Assembly (NCBI RefSeq): GCF_000172635.2
Contig: NC_018632.1
Location: forward strand, 4,154,001 to 4,218,000
DNA length: 64,000 nt
DNA from: Alteromonas macleodii ATCC 27126
GTDB taxonomy: Bacteria > Pseudomonadota > Gammaproteobacteria > Enterobacterales > Alteromonadaceae
Reading direction: 5' to 3'
Made by a program: the position numbers and the translations under genes. This document shows, piece after piece, positions 53,234-62,962 of the stretch; within the stretch, counting starts at the first letter, position 1; each line of letters begins with the position of its first letter. Below the pieces are notes generated by a model. The model was given only the letters and a program-made list of their open reading frames with translations, had not been told where the DNA came from and searched no databases.

Positions 53234-54817
53234 TTACTCTCCCACTCGCTTATCTGTACTGAAACGCAATATTAGCTCGTGAACCTGATTAACCGTTGCG
53301 CGCAAATCGTGGCTTGCTGCAAGCGATGCTTCAGATGAACGCTGGGTTTCAGACGCGCCGTCAGCGACTTCTACTAACTGCTGGTTAATATGCTCTGCCA
53401 CCGTGCTTTGTTCTTCTACCGCTGAAGACATCTCTACCGTGGCATCAGCGATACCTTTCACTGCATTGTTAATTTCAAACAATGCACCTCGGGTTTCTTC
53501 TACTATAGCGCTGCCGTGCTCAGCTGAAGCTAGCCCTTCCGTCGATACCCTTACAGCTCGATCAGAACGCTCAGCCAATTCATTAATGATGTTGTGGATT
53601 TTATCGGTCGATTCGCGAGTTTTCGAAGCTAAAGTACGAACCTCATCGGCAACAACCGCAAAACCTCTTCCTTGTTCGCCAGCCCTTGCAGCTTCGATCG
53701 CAGCATTAAGCGCTAACAGGTTAGTTTGCTCAGCGATGGTCGAGATGATATTGGCCGCTTCGCCAATATCGCTGGTTGACTGAGCCAACTCTGTCACTGT
53801 GGTAGAGATAGACTCAACCGCCTCGCGTAAGGCGACAATCGCCTGCATGGCTTGTTCTGCTTTTTGGTTGCCTGTCTCTACATTAGATGCCGCTGTCCTT
53901 GCGCTCTTTGCGTTACTTTCTACTCGTTCGGCAACTTCTTGAATCGCTTGACTCATTTGCGTTACCGCAGACGCAATTTGCTGTGTAGCTTGATTTTGCT
54001 GAACAACCGCGGCACTGGTGCTTTCTGCTTGTTGATGCGTGGTGTTAGCAATTGATTCGAGCCCCGCTGACGCATCTTTAATTCGGGTTAATGCCGTGCG
54101 ATTTCTGGCAAGTTCACACCCCAGTGCAAGTTTGGCTTGGCTTATGTGAGGGGGGTCTGGGAAGTAGGTTTGTGCCACCGTTTCATTAGCGTAGCTTTCT
54201 GGGCTAAGAGAAAGCAGCGCGCCCCAGTCTTTTCTTGTCTTGGCTTCTTGAGCAATCATTAAAACTATAGCTCCAAGCAGCGCAATACCTGCCGCTGCCC
54301 AACCATGGGTAAACGCGAGTACTAAAACAAGTAGGGCGCTTAACAATATTGCTGGCGCCATGTGCATTAGCCCTTGCCCCAGTCGCGACATCGGTGATAC
54401 CGCAGATTTTCCTTCCTGCATTCTGGCGTAAACACTAGATGCGCGTGCTATTTCGTCATTTAACGCCGGCACTCGAACAGATTCGTAGCCTACTACTGAT
54501 TTACCTTCATAAACGGGAGTCACAAACGCCGAAACCCAATAGTGATCGCCATTTTTTCTTCTGTTTTTAACTAACCCAATCCAGCTTTGCCCTGATTCCA
54601 AAGTACGCCACATTTCTTTGAACACAGGAGCAGGCATATCTGGATGACGGATAATGTTGTGATTTTTACCCATGAGTTCTTCACGACTGAAGCCACTTGC
54701 TTCTACAAATGCGCTATTACAATGCTGGATTACACCGCGCTTATCGGTAGATGAAATAAGACGATGATGTGCGGGAAACTTGTACTCTTTCTGGGTAACT
54801 GGCTGATTATTTCTCAT
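53234..54817 (-). CDS. Methyl-accepting chemotaxis protein with N-terminal PAS domain (Aer-like)
   Basis: 527 residues: PAS domain (about 18-115, [75 protein letters not shown]), two membrane helices (about 155-195) close together, and a cytoplasmic signalling domain with hairpin tip [35 protein letters not shown]. No periplasmic sensor exists, so it senses internal redox or energy state through the PAS domain, possibly with FAD. One of three signal-transduction genes in a row on this strand. Confidence 0.9.
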   Translation of the reverse strand: MRNNQPVTQKEYKFPAHHRLISSTDKRGVIQHCNSAFVEASGFSREELMGKNHNIIRHPDMPAPVFKEMWRTLESGQSWIGLVKNRRKNGDHYWVSAFVTPVYEGKSVVGYESVRVPALNDEIARASSVYARMQEGKSAVSPMSRLGQGLMHMAPAILLSALLVLVLAFTHGWAAAGIALLGAIVLMIAQEAKTRKDWGALLSLSPESYANETVAQTYFPDPPHISQAKLALGCELARNRTALTRIKDASAGLESIANTTHQQAESTSAAVVQQNQATQQIASAVTQMSQAIQEVAERVESNAKSARTAASNVETGNQKAEQAMQAIVALREAVESISTTVTELAQSTSDIGEAANIISTIAEQTNLLALNAAIEAARAGEQGRGFAVVADEVRTLASKTRESTDKIHNIINELAERSDRAVRVSTEGLASAEHGSAIVEETRGALFEINNAVKGIADATVEMSSAVEEQSTVAEHINQQLVEVADGASETQRSSEASLAASHDLRATVNQVHELILRFSTDKRVGE

Positions 54818-54973
54818 TGGGTGCTTTCTCCATGTAGCAAAGCAATCATCCGTTAATCGTAGGAAATGTTGCTTACCTCCTAAGACTAGAACATAAACAA
54901 ATTCTGTCTAGCAGGAAGAAAAAATTAGAGAAATTCTATATTCTATCAGCTATTTAGGAAAGCACTTTATACT

Positions 54974-56479
54974 TTAGGCTAGAGGTAACAAAACGGCAAC
55001 GCGCGTACCCTTTCCTTCTTCGCTAGTGATATTTATCTTTCCGTTGTGCTCTTCAACAATAGTCATGGAAATAGACATTCCCAACCCTGTTCCCTCGCCG
55101 GGTGGTTTAGTTGTAAAAAAGGGCGTGAATATTCTATCCAGTGTTTCTTTCGACATACCAATACCCTCGTCTTCTACGATAAGCATGGCGCTTTCGTCAT
55201 CTTGCTGCACTTTTAGTGTTATGGACTTCCCTTCTGGTGTTGCATAAATAGCATTGGTCACAAAGTTAACCAACACCTGCTGAATCTGTCCTGCATTACC
55301 AAGGAAATAGACATCCTTATCGGGTACTTCTACATTAAGTTTGTTTTTGTACCTGTGCAGGTTGTTCGTTAGCTTGATCACCGTGTTCATGGCGTCAATG
55401 GCACTAATTTGTGTATGCTTTCCTGAACCAGGATACGAAAAACTTCGCAGCGCTTTTACAATTTCAATAATACGTTCAATGCCCTCGTGAGATTCATTGA
55501 ACATCTCTGTAATTTCGCTCGCACTTTCTTGTAGTGAAAAGCGTTTTTCCAGCGCCTCGAACTGCGACTCTACCTCTCCACCAGCAGTGCGACAAAGCTT
55601 GCCTATTTCTTCTAACGCGTGTTGATAATCGCTAAAAATTTCTTTTGCAACCACCGTATTGCTTCGAACATAACCGATAGGGTTATTGATTTCGTGTGCT
55701 ATACCCGCAGCAAGTTGCCCCAACATCGCCATCTTGTCTGCACTAACCAGCCTTTCTTCTAGAAAGTCTCTGTCTTTTTTAACCGAACTCAATTCTATTT
55801 GCCGACTGGTGAGCTCAGTTTTTTTGTTCTGGTAACGAGACGTAATGTTTAGATAATGTTTGGTGGTATCAAGAACGTGTAGCGTTTCTTCTTCTAAGTG
55901 ATCGTCTTTGGTAAGCAACACGAGCCAAGCGAATTCGCCGTCTGCCATTTCATGCATAAAGTGAAGTAGCCTTGCTTCTTCTTTTGTATCTGGTCGCTGC
56001 ACTGCATTAACGCACCAGTGGGAATAGCTCTCGCGCAGTGTCAGAGGGGTTTCGTCTTTGAGAAGTTTGGCGAGCTCGGGAGAGCTATACCATCCATTTT
56101 CGTGAGATAGCACCTGGCTATCATCCCCCACCGTTAGCGCTTCACCTTCTACAATAAATGCTTTTCCACAATGGGCACCGCTAAATTCGACCGCCGATTC
56201 CAGCGCAGAAAATATAAAACTCTTACCCGGCTGAGCATTTGAAAGCTGTGATGCGGCACGGTTAAGGTACAACAACTCCCTTTCCCGCTGTTTTGAATCT
56301 TTTAAGGCTTTTCTTAGCGCTTGATTCGCTAAGTAAGCATCTTGTGAGTAGGTTTCAAGAAAAGACTCTGCGTTTTTACGCGCTATTTTTTGACGTTTAA
56401 GCTGTCGTTCTAAAGAGTTAACGCGGGCTTCCAGCGCTAGAATGCGCTCTTGTTCGGTGGAATACGATGTTTCACTCAC
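54974..56479 (-). CDS. Soluble histidine kinase with N-terminal coiled coil
   Basis: 501 residues, no membrane helix. A coiled coil (8-75) is followed by a GAF-like region (about 75-215) with CGKAFIVEGE, a second helical region, then DHp with His262 in LAAGIAHEINNPIGYVRSN, N-box NFVTNAIYATPEG, G1 DEGIGMSKETLDRIFTPFFTTK and G2 GTGLGMSISMTIVEEHNG. A cytoplasmic signal is inferred. GTG 56479 has GGAGGG 7 bases upstream. The cognate response regulator is not in the window. It lies between two chemoreceptor genes, so it may take its signal from one of them. Confidence 0.88.
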   Translation of the reverse strand: MSETSYSTEQERILALEARVNSLERQLKRQKIARKNAESFLETYSQDAYLANQALRKALKDSKQRERELLYLNRAASQLSNAQPGKSFIFSALESAVEFSGAHCGKAFIVEGEALTVGDDSQVLSHENGWYSSPELAKLLKDETPLTLRESYSHWCVNAVQRPDTKEEARLLHFMHEMADGEFAWLVLLTKDDHLEEETLHVLDTTKHYLNITSRYQNKKTELTSRQIELSSVKKDRDFLEERLVSADKMAMLGQLAAGIAHEINNPIGYVRSNTVVAKEIFSDYQHALEEIGKLCRTAGGEVESQFEALEKRFSLQESASEITEMFNESHEGIERIIEIVKALRSFSYPGSGKHTQISAIDAMNTVIKLTNNLHRYKNKLNVEVPDKDVYFLGNAGQIQQVLVNFVTNAIYATPEGKSITLKVQQDDESAMLIVEDEGIGMSKETLDRIFTPFFTTKPPGEGTGLGMSISMTIVEEHNGKINITSEEGKGTRVAVLLPLA

Positions 56480-56566
56480 CCAAAAGCCCTCCGTTTAGGG
56501 CGCCGCTATGAATTCGGGCGCCACGCTTTTCAATAGGGCCAGTTGAACCGCAAGGCTCTACGGGCG

Positions 56567-57649
56567 CTAGTTAACTAGCCTATCAAGTAGTGTTAGTACT
56601 CTCTCACTGGCTTGTTCCATTTCCATAAGCTTAGCATCTGCCTCAGCATTGTTGCCATTTTGTTTAGCTAGAACGGCAGCGATACCGCTACTATGCACTT
56701 TTGCATGCGGCGCTTCAATCTCTCTGAATGCCGTTGTTTGGCCAATTGCTTTGTTAGCATTGTCACTATACCACTGCCCAAGGCGGCAGTTCTTATGATC
56801 GCCAAAGTCCGCCACAGATTTATTGCTGTAGCCGCACAGCACTGCATAAACCTCGGCCTTCCACACTACATGATCCAATTTTACTGTTTGAATGAACGTA
56901 GCAATTGCGCCTTCGCTAATGGTGGACTTCATACTGTCACAGTGTTGCACCATAACTTCGTAGCTGCCATTTAGCTGATTAATGCCGGTCTCTAGCTGCT
57001 CGTTGTTTCCGCGCAGTTCATTGACACCTGAAACCGCTTTGGAAGTAGACTGAATTATACCGTTCACCAACTCAGATACTTCTGTTGCTGATTTGTTGGT
57101 TTCTGTCGCCAATGCACGTACTTCATCAGCAACAACACTAAACCCGCGGCCTGCATCGCCTGCTCGCGCAGCTTCGATAGCAGCGTTTAGCGCAAGTAAG
57201 TTAGTTTGGTCAGAAATACTCGTAATAGTAGTAACAAATTTATTAATGTTATCTGCTGTTGTTGATAGCCCCGATATACGTTCGCTCATGCTGCCCATTT
57301 GGACATTAAGCCCGCTCATGTCGGTAACAATTTTGCTTAATGTAGTCGCAGAATCACTAAACAACTCATTAATATTAGCAACAGACTGGTTCTCAGCATC
57401 GATACGTTGATAAGTAGCCAACACCGTTTCACGAATACCTTCTAATTGACGCATTGCATCAACGATGCACTTCATTACAACGGAATCGTTCGACGATGCA
57501 TGCTGGCCGTTTGCAGCCTCAATGGCATTAATGAGTTCACTATTTTCTGCCTCTAAAACGTCAATTTTGTCTAAGGCTTCTTGCACTCTTGCTTCTAGTT
57601 TACGTACTTGCGCTTCTTTTTCTTCGTATTTACTGCGAGATACAAACAT
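56567..57649 (-). CDS. Soluble chemoreceptor with C-terminal CZB (zinc-binding) domain
   Basis: 360 residues without membrane helices. An N-terminal coiled coil (5-50) precedes a compact MCP signalling domain whose tip reads [35 protein letters not shown]. The CZB domain at the C-terminus (about 250-335) shows [18 protein letters not shown] and [13 protein letters not shown], with the His/Cys residues that bind zinc in the family; oxidation or zinc changes of that Cys modulate signalling (for example TlpD and CZB diguanylate cyclases). A cytoplasmic receptor, probably sensing zinc or hypochlorous acid. Same strand as the kinase. Confidence 0.88.
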   Translation of the reverse strand: MFVSRSKYEEKEAQVRKLEARVQEALDKIDVLEAENSELINAIEAANGQHASSNDSVVMKCIVDAMRQLEGIRETVLATYQRIDAENQSVANINELFSDSATTLSKIVTDMSGLNVQMGSMSERISGLSTTADNINKFVTTITSISDQTNLLALNAAIEAARAGDAGRGFSVVADEVRALATETNKSATEVSELVNGIIQSTSKAVSGVNELRGNNEQLETGINQLNGSYEVMVQHCDSMKSTISEGAIATFIQTVKLDHVVWKAEVYAVLCGYSNKSVADFGDHKNCRLGQWYSDNANKAIGQTTAFREIEAPHAKVHSSGIAAVLAKQNGNNAEADAKLMEMEQASERVLTLLDRLVN

Positions 57650-57775
57650 GTGTGGTTACCGATATGTTTTTTATAGAGTTATTTTGTTCAGATTAACAGA
57701 TATCCAGACCATTTAACTATTAGTCTGAAGTAGCGTTATGCTATGAGTATCGGCGGAATATTGAAAAACTGATGA

Positions 57776-57801
57776 AATAAAACGCTCGGTTGAGACGAGC
57801 T
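57776..57801 (-). terminator. Probable terminator of the sulfite-oxidation operon
   Basis: On the minus strand a short stem GCTCG / CGAGC with loop TCTCAAC is followed by GTTTTATTT. It begins directly at the sorB stop (57802). The stem is short, so efficiency is uncertain. Confidence 0.5.
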
Positions 57802-58203
57802 TTATTTTTGTGGCAGTAGATGCGGCTCTAGGGGCGGGCGACGGGCGCCTTTTTTAGGACCATACCACAACGCCAGATAGTCTAGGATAGCGGGCTCTGC
57901 ATCACCTAATGGCCATAGCTTTTGCGTGTCTTGCATCCATCGAATAGTTTCAAGCCATCTCTCTCTGCTCATTGCGTTCTGTGTAATTAGTGAAGGCGAA
58001 TGGCATGCGCTACAGTGTGCAACCACTAGATTATAGCCCGGCGCTACAGTAAGACCTGACTGGGGGTCAACAGACACAGTCGTGGCGTCAGCGGAATGCA
58101 TACTTGAGCCGCTATTTTTATCGCTACTTTCATTGATGGCCGCAACCAGTGGTGTGCTAACTACCCCTGCCATAATAGAAACAAAAACGAATAGATGGCG
58201 CAT
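57802..58203 (-). CDS. sorB: Sulfite dehydrogenase cytochrome c subunit SorB-like
   Basis: Starts at ATG 58203 with GGAGCG upstream, giving 133 residues with a clean signal peptide (HLFVFVSIMAGVVSTPLVA); an ATG 13 codons earlier would add charged residues before the signal. The mature part has one c-type haem motif CSACH and a Met-rich end (NAMSRERWLETIRWMQ, LWPLG). It accepts electrons from SorA and passes them to cytochrome c/oxidase. It follows sorA by 44 bases, in the same operon. Confidence 0.85.
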   Translation of the reverse strand: MRHLFVFVSIMAGVVSTPLVAAINESSDKNSGSSMHSADATTVSVDPQSGLTVAPGYNLVVAHCSACHSPSLITQNAMSRERWLETIRWMQDTQKLWPLGDAEPAILDYLALWYGPKKGARRPPLEPHLLPQK

Positions 58204-58247
58204 GCGAGCGCTCCATATCTCAAACACGTTACTCGGTACCATGTGTT

Positions 58248-59546
58248 TTACACAACCCGCACAGCAATGCGATGGCAGGCATTGTTTAAGTAGCCTTTTG
58301 GATTCCAGCCTGGCAATACCATAGGTTGTGATTTTCCATTTTCATCTACGGCTTTGGCCCATATTTCGAAATAACCTTGTTGAGGAAAGGCTATTTTTGT
58401 AGTGAATTGCTGCCATGCATGTCTATTTACGGGTAGCGTGAGCTCTGCTATTTGCCACGTTTGTCCGAAATCAATAGATGTGTACACTTCAGCCACTTTA
58501 CCCTCACCACTCCATGCATGACCGCGCACGCTTAGTTTCTTGGCCAAAGGATGATCAGTGCCCGACTGTGGAAAAGTAATGAGTGACTTAATAGGCATAG
58601 CTTCAATGATACACATATCTTCATCGGCTACTTTCGCCCCCGGAGCAACGGGTTTACAAGGGAGTCGGTACGCTTTGCCCAGCATTTTTGCACCGTCATG
58701 CACGCGGTCTCTGACCACTATCTTCTTAAGCCACTTACCAGACGTAGACGCTGGCCAACCACCAAAAACCAGTCGGAGCGGATAGCCATTCATTAAAGGC
58801 AGAGGTTCATCATTCATCGCCCACGCAATCAACGACTCATCTTCCATCGCTTTGTTTATCGGCACCCCGCGAGAAATAGCCGCTTTGCCCGGTGTACGGC
58901 TTAAATGCTGGTCATCACCATAATAGCCAATGTAAACAGCGCTATCTTTTACGCCCACTGACGTGAGTACATCTTTAAGCCTTACACCTGTCCATTTAGG
59001 GCATCCCACAGCTCCGGTAGTCCATTGGTTCCCCGTCGCTGCTGGCGAGAACTCGGCACGTCCATTACCGCCGCATTCCAGCGTTAGTTGGTATGAGTAA
59101 TGTTTGAATTGGGTTTTGAGCTCTTCCAACGTGAAGGTTTTTGACTGCTCGGCCGACTCCCCTTCAATAGTAAGCGTCCACGTACTCGCGTCTGGCTTTT
59201 GCGGGGGAATACCATTATTCCTTACGAAAAATCGAGAGGCAGGCGTAACCGCATCATCAAGTAAGTGCGCTGGTGTTTCAGCGTTAATTGGCCGGTCGTT
59301 AAGTATTGTTAGCCCGTCTTTTCCCTCGATAGAAAAAGGCGTGTTCGACTGAGCAAATGCAGCGGGAATAAGTCCTGCTGGCATGAACTGACCGTAAACG
59401 ACTTCAGCACCAAGTAGCAAAGACAGAGACTTCAGACCTTTGATAAAACCACGCCGAGTCAGCGCGTTGCTAGTTCGCTGAAAAACCTGTTCGTCGGCCT
59501 TTACAGGGTCCTTAGCGTACAGTTCGTGAAGGCCATGTTTTTTCAC
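58248..59546 (-). CDS. sorA: Sulfite dehydrogenase molybdenum subunit SorA-like
   Basis: I start it at GTG 59546 (432 residues): GAGGTGG lies 5 bases upstream. The open frame continues 41 codons further into yeiH but with no function for that part. A Tat signal (TRRGFIKGLKS, RR at 31-32) is followed by the sulfite oxidase fold: FFVRNNGIPPQ, LTLECGGNGRAEFSPA with the molybdenum ligand Cys158, GVRLKDVLTSVGV, then a dimerisation domain (about 310-430). It oxidises sulfite to sulfate in the periplasm. SorB and YeiH neighbours support this. Confidence 0.88.
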   Translation of the reverse strand: MKKHGLHELYAKDPVKADEQVFQRTSNALTRRGFIKGLKSLSLLLGAEVVYGQFMPAGLIPAAFAQSNTPFSIEGKDGLTILNDRPINAETPAHLLDDAVTPASRFFVRNNGIPPQKPDASTWTLTIEGESAEQSKTFTLEELKTQFKHYSYQLTLECGGNGRAEFSPAATGNQWTTGAVGCPKWTGVRLKDVLTSVGVKDSAVYIGYYGDDQHLSRTPGKAAISRGVPINKAMEDESLIAWAMNDEPLPLMNGYPLRLVFGGWPASTSGKWLKKIVVRDRVHDGAKMLGKAYRLPCKPVAPGAKVADEDMCIIEAMPIKSLITFPQSGTDHPLAKKLSVRGHAWSGEGKVAEVYTSIDFGQTWQIAELTLPVNRHAWQQFTTKIAFPQQGYFEIWAKAVDENGKSQPMVLPGWNPKGYLNNACHRIAVRVV

Positions 59547-59626
59547 TGCTACCACCTCGTCATTGAGTGCTTTGTGTATTAAGAGTGCATTAAGAATAAT
59601 TGTGATAAATCGCGCAAAAAATCCCA

Positions 59627-60631
59627 CTATATTGCGAACAAATAGCCCAATATAAGCAGTGCAATCCACAGCGTTTCTGCCACAATCATTACAATTGGCA
59701 GCATACCGACTTCGGCTAACTTACCAAGGTTAGACTTCATACCGATTGCCGTAATTGAAACGACTAAGAAGAAGCGTGATATCTGGGTCCCCGTCTCAAT
59801 AACTACTTCGGGTAGGGTTACAAAGCTGTTGAGTAACATAAGTACAATAAAGCCAACTAGAAACATCGGCATTTTAGGCACTTGCGCCCCGTCAGCCTGA
59901 CTTTTGGCTTTGTAAAAGTGTTTAATGGCAATCATCATAATGAGTACCACTGGCATTAGCATGGCTACTCGTACCAGCTTGGTCAGTGTCGCCATGTCGC
60001 CTGCACTGTCAGACACCGAGTAACCTGCCCCCACAACTTGCGCCACATCGTGAATAGTGCCGCCTAAGAAAATGCCAGCTTCCGTATCATTCATGCCCAA
60101 CTGCGCCGCCACAATTGGGTAGAGCACCATGGCGATGGTCGACATAGCGGTTACGCCAATAACCGTCAGCAACGTGTCTCTTTCGTGGTTTTCTCCCTTG
60201 GGAAGAATGGTGGAAATGGCGAGAGCCGCAGACGCACCACAAATGGCTACTGAGCCTCCCGTTAATGCACCAAAACGCTTTTGTAACCCGAGTAATTTGG
60301 CGAGACCCACTCCGACAATAATTGTTGTGAGTATGGCAGCGGCCAGCATAAGAGCGGTCTGCCACCCAAGTACCGCTAAGTCACCTAGCGCAATGCGTAG
60401 ACCAAGCAGAACAACTCCAGCGCGAAGAAGAGTACTTGCCGTGAAATCGATACCACACGCACAGGGCGTATCGTTCTGATACAAAAACGATACGGCCATA
60501 CCTAAAAGTAATGCGAACAACATAGCAGGGGCGTTGTAATGCTCACTCAAAAAGAGCGCCGCCATACCGGTAATGGTTGCAATTCCCAGCCCGGGCCAAA
60601 TATTTTTACATTTTACTGCTATATCGTTCAT
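59627..60631 (-). CDS. YeiH family putative sulfate exporter
   Basis: Integral membrane protein of 334 residues with about ten helices: GLGIATITGMAALFLSEHYNAPAMLFALLLGMAVSF, then FTASTLLRAGVVLLGLRIALGDL, GGSVAICGASAALAIS, and GIFLGGTIHDVAQVVGAGYS, the hallmarks of YeiH/UPF0324 proteins. Such genes lie near sulfonate and cysteate degradation genes and are proposed to export sulfate. Six bases downstream of the dioxygenase gene. Inference about the substrate rests on context, not on sequence. Confidence 0.85.
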   Translation of the reverse strand: MNDIAVKCKNIWPGLGIATITGMAALFLSEHYNAPAMLFALLLGMAVSFLYQNDTPCACGIDFTASTLLRAGVVLLGLRIALGDLAVLGWQTALMLAAAILTTIIVGVGLAKLLGLQKRFGALTGGSVAICGASAALAISTILPKGENHERDTLLTVIGVTAMSTIAMVLYPIVAAQLGMNDTEAGIFLGGTIHDVAQVVGAGYSVSDSAGDMATLTKLVRVAMLMPVVLIMMIAIKHFYKAKSQADGAQVPKMPMFLVGFIVLMLLNSFVTLPEVVIETGTQISRFFLVVSITAIGMKSNLGKLAEVGMLPIVMIVAETLWIALLILGYLFAI

Positions 60632-60637
60632 TTTCTT

Positions 60638-61645
60638 TTATCGCTCTGAGGCCACAAGCGCAACAAGCACTACGCGCTTTCGCTCGCCAGAATAAGGGCG
60701 GCGGCCATGCATTGCACGGTAATTGTCAACAATAGCCACGTCACCATCTTGCCACTCTAAGTCAAAGGTGTAAGTTTCAGACAGTTCTGCAACGCGCTCT
60801 AAACCGGCTTTAGGAATTGCACTTCCATCGCCAAAAGTAATTGCCGACGACGGGTTTTCCCTTACGCCTTTCCATCCCATATACGCAGCTATTAGCTGGT
60901 TATAGAACACTTCTGAGCCATCACTAAGTTCGATAACCGCAGGTAAGACAGGCGTAATGGCTCTTAGACTACCATCCTCCAACCATTGCCAGGTGTATCC
61001 TAACTCTTTTAATTTAGCTTCTGCCTCTTCTAATGACTCAACGCTTAGCGTGCTTTTCCAGCTTCTTCCTTGGCCAGAGTTGGCATCATTGGCTGCTGGC
61101 ATAGTAGTCGTATATTTAAGGCCTTTCTCTTTAAAGTCTTTAGCAAGCGCAGGATTTTCTTCCTTCAATGCTTCAAACAATTTGTCGGAGCGACATAAAG
61201 GCGTTGCTCCCCCCTCATCCGCTGCAGTCTTACAAAAGAAAAACAGCTTGCTAGGTGAAATAGGCGTCTGCGCCATTTCATGATGTAGAAAAATTTCTAC
61301 GTCTTTCGGCGCTTCATTTGCTGTGAATACGCGCTCAGTAAAGTTAATACGCACGGCATTAGACAACGACTCCTGATAGGTAAAGTTAGGATAGCCGAAG
61401 CCTGCTGAGAAAACGTCAAAGGTCTCTGCGGAATCAATTGGAAACCCTCGGAAAAGTAGTGCTCCCGACTTTGCAAGTTTTGCTTCAAGCTCTGATTGAT
61501 TTGCTTTTACAAATGCAACGGTCTCTTCTACCGTTGTACAACCCTCGTTGTTCACGACTATTTCAGGGAACACACCGCCGTTATAATTGTGCTGAGTAGG
61601 TACACTTGCGTAGGCTACCGCAGAGCTGTCATTGACGTTTTTCAT
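60638..61645 (-). CDS. TauD/TfdA-family Fe(II)/2-oxoglutarate dioxygenase, clavaminate-synthase-like HxE type
   Basis: 335 residues with LLFRGFPI near 64-70, the metal motif H121-H-E123 (FLHHEMAQTP), GGATPLCRS, YNQLIAAYMGWKG, and distal His313 in DNYRAMHGRRPYSGERKR, where an Arg near 322-324 would bind 2-oxoglutarate. The second metal ligand is Glu, not Asp: HxE is found in clavaminate synthase and asparagine oxygenase-like branches, while taurine dioxygenase has HxD. In this operon it probably hydroxylates an organosulfur compound and so releases sulfite; the substrate is unknown. It follows the aldo/keto reductase by 9 bases. Confidence 0.82.
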   Translation of the reverse strand: MKNVNDSSAVAYASVPTQHNYNGGVFPEIVVNNEGCTTVEETVAFVKANQSELEAKLAKSGALLFRGFPIDSAETFDVFSAGFGYPNFTYQESLSNAVRINFTERVFTANEAPKDVEIFLHHEMAQTPISPSKLFFFCKTAADEGGATPLCRSDKLFEALKEENPALAKDFKEKGLKYTTTMPAANDANSGQGRSWKSTLSVESLEEAEAKLKELGYTWQWLEDGSLRAITPVLPAVIELSDGSEVFYNQLIAAYMGWKGVRENPSSAITFGDGSAIPKAGLERVAELSETYTFDLEWQDGDVAIVDNYRAMHGRRPYSGERKRVVLVALVASER

Positions 61646-61654
61646 AGCTAACTC

Positions 61655-62608
61655 CTAGTCGTAAATAGGGTGGAAACGGTTAAAGGCAGCTTCGCAGAAG
61701 TGCCCTGGATCGTTAAATCTGCGATTTACGTTCAATGCAGATATTGCCTGCATTTCACTGTCGCTGAGTGAGAAGTCAAAAAGTGCGAGGTTTTCTTTCA
61801 TACGCTCAACTTTTGACGTTTTTGGAATGATGGCGTTACCGCGCTGAATTCCCCAACGCAAGACAACCTGCGCGGGCGTTTTACCATGGGCTTCTGCCGC
61901 GGCTTTTACTACGCTTTGCTCAAGCACTGATTCCGTCTGATCAGCCATTTCAAGCTCTAGATAAGATAAGGCACCTAGCGGAGAGAAGGCCGTCACCTCC
62001 AGTCCATAGTCTTTTGCCAAACGAATTAGTCGCTCTTGCGTAAGGTACGGGTGAGATTCAATTTGCAGCATGGCTGGCTTAATACGCGCATAGCTCATCA
62101 GGTCGTTAAGCAAACCGGTGTTGTAATTACACACACCAATTTGTTTTGCTTTTCCGCTATCGGCAAGCGACTCCATTGCCTCCCATGTCTTATGCAAAGG
62201 TACAGGCGCGAGTTCCATTTTAGGCTCGGCAACATCAGGTTCGTAAAACCATTCTGGTGGATAACGGGTCTCGATAGGCACAAATTTCTGCGCTATCGGG
62301 AAATGGATCAGGTATAAGTCTACATAATCTAACTGTAAGTCTGACAAGGTTTTCTCTAAAGCAAGACCCACGTGCTCAGGGGCGTGAAAGGTATTCCATA
62401 GTTTTGAAGTAACCCAAAGCTCTTCTCTGGTGCACAAGCCTTCATCAATCGCTCGCTTAATGCCTTCACCCACTTCCTTTTCATTGCCGTAATCAGCGGC
62501 ACAATCTAAGTGTCGATAGCCAGCCTTAATCGCTTGGTACGTGGTTTCCGCACATATGGCAGTATCGACCTTCCAAAAACCAAAACCTACCTCTGGTATC
62601 TTATTCAT
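61655..62608 (-). CDS. Aldo/keto reductase
   Basis: ATG 62608 (317 residues) with AAGGTG 9 bases upstream; a GTG four codons earlier lies on that site. The (beta/alpha)8 family motifs are present: GYRHLDCAADYGNEKEVG (Asp/Tyr), VTSKLWNTFH (Lys), DLYLIHFP (His), GVCNYNTGLL, QIESHPYLTQERL and IPKTSKVERMKENL (cofactor). NADPH-dependent reduction of an aldehyde, probably one released by the dioxygenase that follows, is inferred from context. First gene of the probable five-gene operon. Confidence 0.88.
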   Translation of the reverse strand: MNKIPEVGFGFWKVDTAICAETTYQAIKAGYRHLDCAADYGNEKEVGEGIKRAIDEGLCTREELWVTSKLWNTFHAPEHVGLALEKTLSDLQLDYVDLYLIHFPIAQKFVPIETRYPPEWFYEPDVAEPKMELAPVPLHKTWEAMESLADSGKAKQIGVCNYNTGLLNDLMSYARIKPAMLQIESHPYLTQERLIRLAKDYGLEVTAFSPLGALSYLELEMADQTESVLEQSVVKAAAEAHGKTPAQVVLRWGIQRGNAIIPKTSKVERMKENLALFDFSLSDSEMQAISALNVNRRFNDPGHFCEAAFNRFHPIYD

Positions 62609-62708
62609 TGTTTCATTCACCTTAGAATTCGTTGCTTTAAGCTAGTACGGACTTTCTCTTAAACGTACTGCAAAGATAAAAAGCCGCGGTTTACTTTTGC
62701 AGTATGCT

Positions 62709-62749
62709 CTTGTATAACTTTAGCTTCAAACTTTAGTCTTGTATAAGAC
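62709..62749. promoter_or_regulatory. Tandem CTTGTATAA sites, candidate operators of the GntR-type regulator
   Basis: CTTGTATAA occurs at 62709-62717 and, inside the perfect palindrome GTCTTGTATAAGAC, at 62736-62749. The sites lie 29 bases apart and about 100 bases before the aldo/keto reductase start. A related CTTGTGTAT lies on the minus strand at 63751-63759, between the regulator and the divergent exporter. HutC-type GntR proteins bind sites of this TTGTATA type. Confidence 0.55.
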
Positions 62750-62841
62750 ATAAGTTATTACACAGATATACCGATGTCAACAAAGTGTTAACAAACTTAA
62801 TGAAAAGTTTGGAGTGCAATAAAAAGAAATGTCTTGCGGTG

Positions 62842-62873
62842 GCATAACAAGGTAAAGCGTTACCTTGTTATGC
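62842..62873. repeat. Perfect 14-bp inverted repeat without T-tract
   Basis: GCATAACAAGGTAA and its exact complement TTACCTTGTTATGC flank a 4-base loop AGCG. It lies 90 bases after the regulator stop. No T-run follows on either strand, so it could be a regulator-binding palindrome or an mRNA-end stabiliser rather than a plain terminator. Confidence 0.7.
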
Positions 62874-62962
62874 TAGGTGTTCGAGAGTCGGTAAGAAACA
62901 ATTTGATAGGAACGGACGTTTAAAACGTTGTGGTTGAACAGTTTGGCGTTGATAGCAAAGGA

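Larger units (their letters stand above)
62621..62962. other. 342-base intergenic region with operator repeats and hairpin
   Basis: Between the GntR regulator stop and the aldo/keto reductase start. No coding frame. It carries two CTTGTATAA sites (62709-62717, 62738-62746) and, nearer the regulator, a long perfect hairpin (62842-62873). The promoter of the aldo/keto reductase operon must lie here on the minus strand. Confidence 0.7.

Noticed and set aside
59547-59669. Possible N-terminal extension of SorA with a hydrophobic segment
   Set aside because: It overlaps the end of yeiH; the GTG at 59546 has a good Shine-Dalgarno and leaves a normal Tat signal at residues 31-32.
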